From the NCBI GenBank assembly GCA_964399665.1, contig CAYNSI010000129.1, positions 1-6,402 on the forward strand: a stretch of DNA of 6,402 nt, given 5' to 3'. A program made the translations under genes and the position numbers. This stretch comes from Avisuccinivibrio_A sp964399665. GTDB taxonomy: Bacteria > Pseudomonadota > Gammaproteobacteria > Enterobacterales > Succinivibrionaceae. Within the stretch, counting starts at the first letter, position 1. Each line of letters starts with the position of its first letter. Shown here piece after piece: positions 6,243 through 6,402 of this stretch. A model generated the notes under the pieces. The model made no database searches and was not told the DNA's origin. It saw nothing but the letters and a program-made list of their open reading frames with translations.

Positions 6243-6306
6243 TATTGTCCCTGGTATGAAAGGTGATCCAGCATGCAGAACTTTTACACAAGTTTATAGT
6301 TTGTAG

Positions 6307-6315
6307 ATTATAGCA
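6307..6315 (-). promoter_or_regulatory. Extended -10 promoter of fruA
   Basis: The minus strand reads TGCTATAAT at 6315-6307: extended TGn plus a perfect TATAAT. Predicted transcription starts near 6300, giving a leader of about 58 bases. At 17-bp spacing the -35 is ATTTTG, a poor match. Several inverted repeats lie immediately upstream. Confidence 0.62.
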
Positions 6316-6324
6316 AAAGCTTAA

Positions 6325-6358
6325 TTGGCCAAAATCTTGATCTCAAGAGAGATCTCTT
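6325..6358. promoter_or_regulatory. Cluster of inverted repeats upstream of the fruA promoter
   Basis: Three palindromes follow one another: TTGGCCAA (6325-6332), TCTTGA-TC-TCAAGA (6335-6348) and AAGAGA-GA-TCTCTT (6345-6358). The last two are 14 bp each with perfect 6-bp arms and overlap by four bases. Relative to a start at 6300 they cover about -25 to -58, the zone for a regulator acting on a promoter with no good -35. They do not match the Cra consensus (TGAA..CG..TTCA type) as I know it. The bound protein, if any, is unknown. Confidence 0.35.
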
Positions 6359-6402
6359 AACCTGACGGCTCTTCTCTTAGTCTGCCATGCCAACTCTTCT
6401 TT

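Noticed and set aside
6359..6402. Possible end of another minus-strand gene at the right edge.
   Set aside because: All three minus frames close by stop codons within about 60 bases of the edge, and nothing recognisable is encoded.

Overview
The window looks like ordinary chromosome from a gammaproteobacterium. The glutamate racemase and the TrmA tRNA methyltransferase both resemble the E. coli proteins over long stretches, and they lie head to head. E. coli keeps the same divergence at its trmA / btuB-murI locus, but here btuB is missing from between them. A fructose-type PTS permease and a short malic enzyme would suit a fermentative, C4-dicarboxylate-producing lineage such as Succinivibrionaceae. 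That placement is an inference and not firm. Coding DNA is of moderate GC and the gaps are AT-rich. I see no mobile element, CRISPR array, rRNA or tRNA.

Layout. 1-177: AT-rich, with a short open frame (6-116, doubtful) and a hairpin that may end murI. 178-1002 (-): murI. 1003-1037: a 35-bp divergent spacer. A near-ideal extended -10 promoter for trmA lies across the murI start codon. 1038-2201 (+): trmA. 2198-2581 (+): a 127-codon gene of unknown function that overlaps the trmA stop as ATGA; it is basic and carries a Cys cluster. 2594-2618: terminator hairpin between converging units, with its U-rich tail on the maeB side. 2646-3896 (-): malic enzyme with a TTG start and a consensus ribosome binding site. 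3897-4343: a 447-bp gap. On the minus strand it holds a candidate extended -10 promoter, three successive hairpins and a U-tract, ending about 55 bases before maeB. This is either a small RNA or an attenuator leader. 4344-6242 (-): a PTS fructose-type EIIABC protein. 6243-6402: its leader, an extended -10 promoter and a cluster of inverted repeats.

How the genes relate. MurI supplies D-glutamate for peptidoglycan. TrmA makes m5U54 in tRNA, and the 127-aa protein is probably made from the same transcript. The PTS permease consumes PEP and releases pyruvate, and malic enzyme interconverts malate and pyruvate, so the two right-hand genes meet at the PEP/pyruvate/C4 node. No 1-phosphofructokinase or FruB/HPr-like partner is in view.

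The parts most worth a second look are the unknown trmA-coupled gene, the structured RNA upstream of maeB, and the promoter shared with the murI start. Nothing here clearly shows a new multi-gene system.
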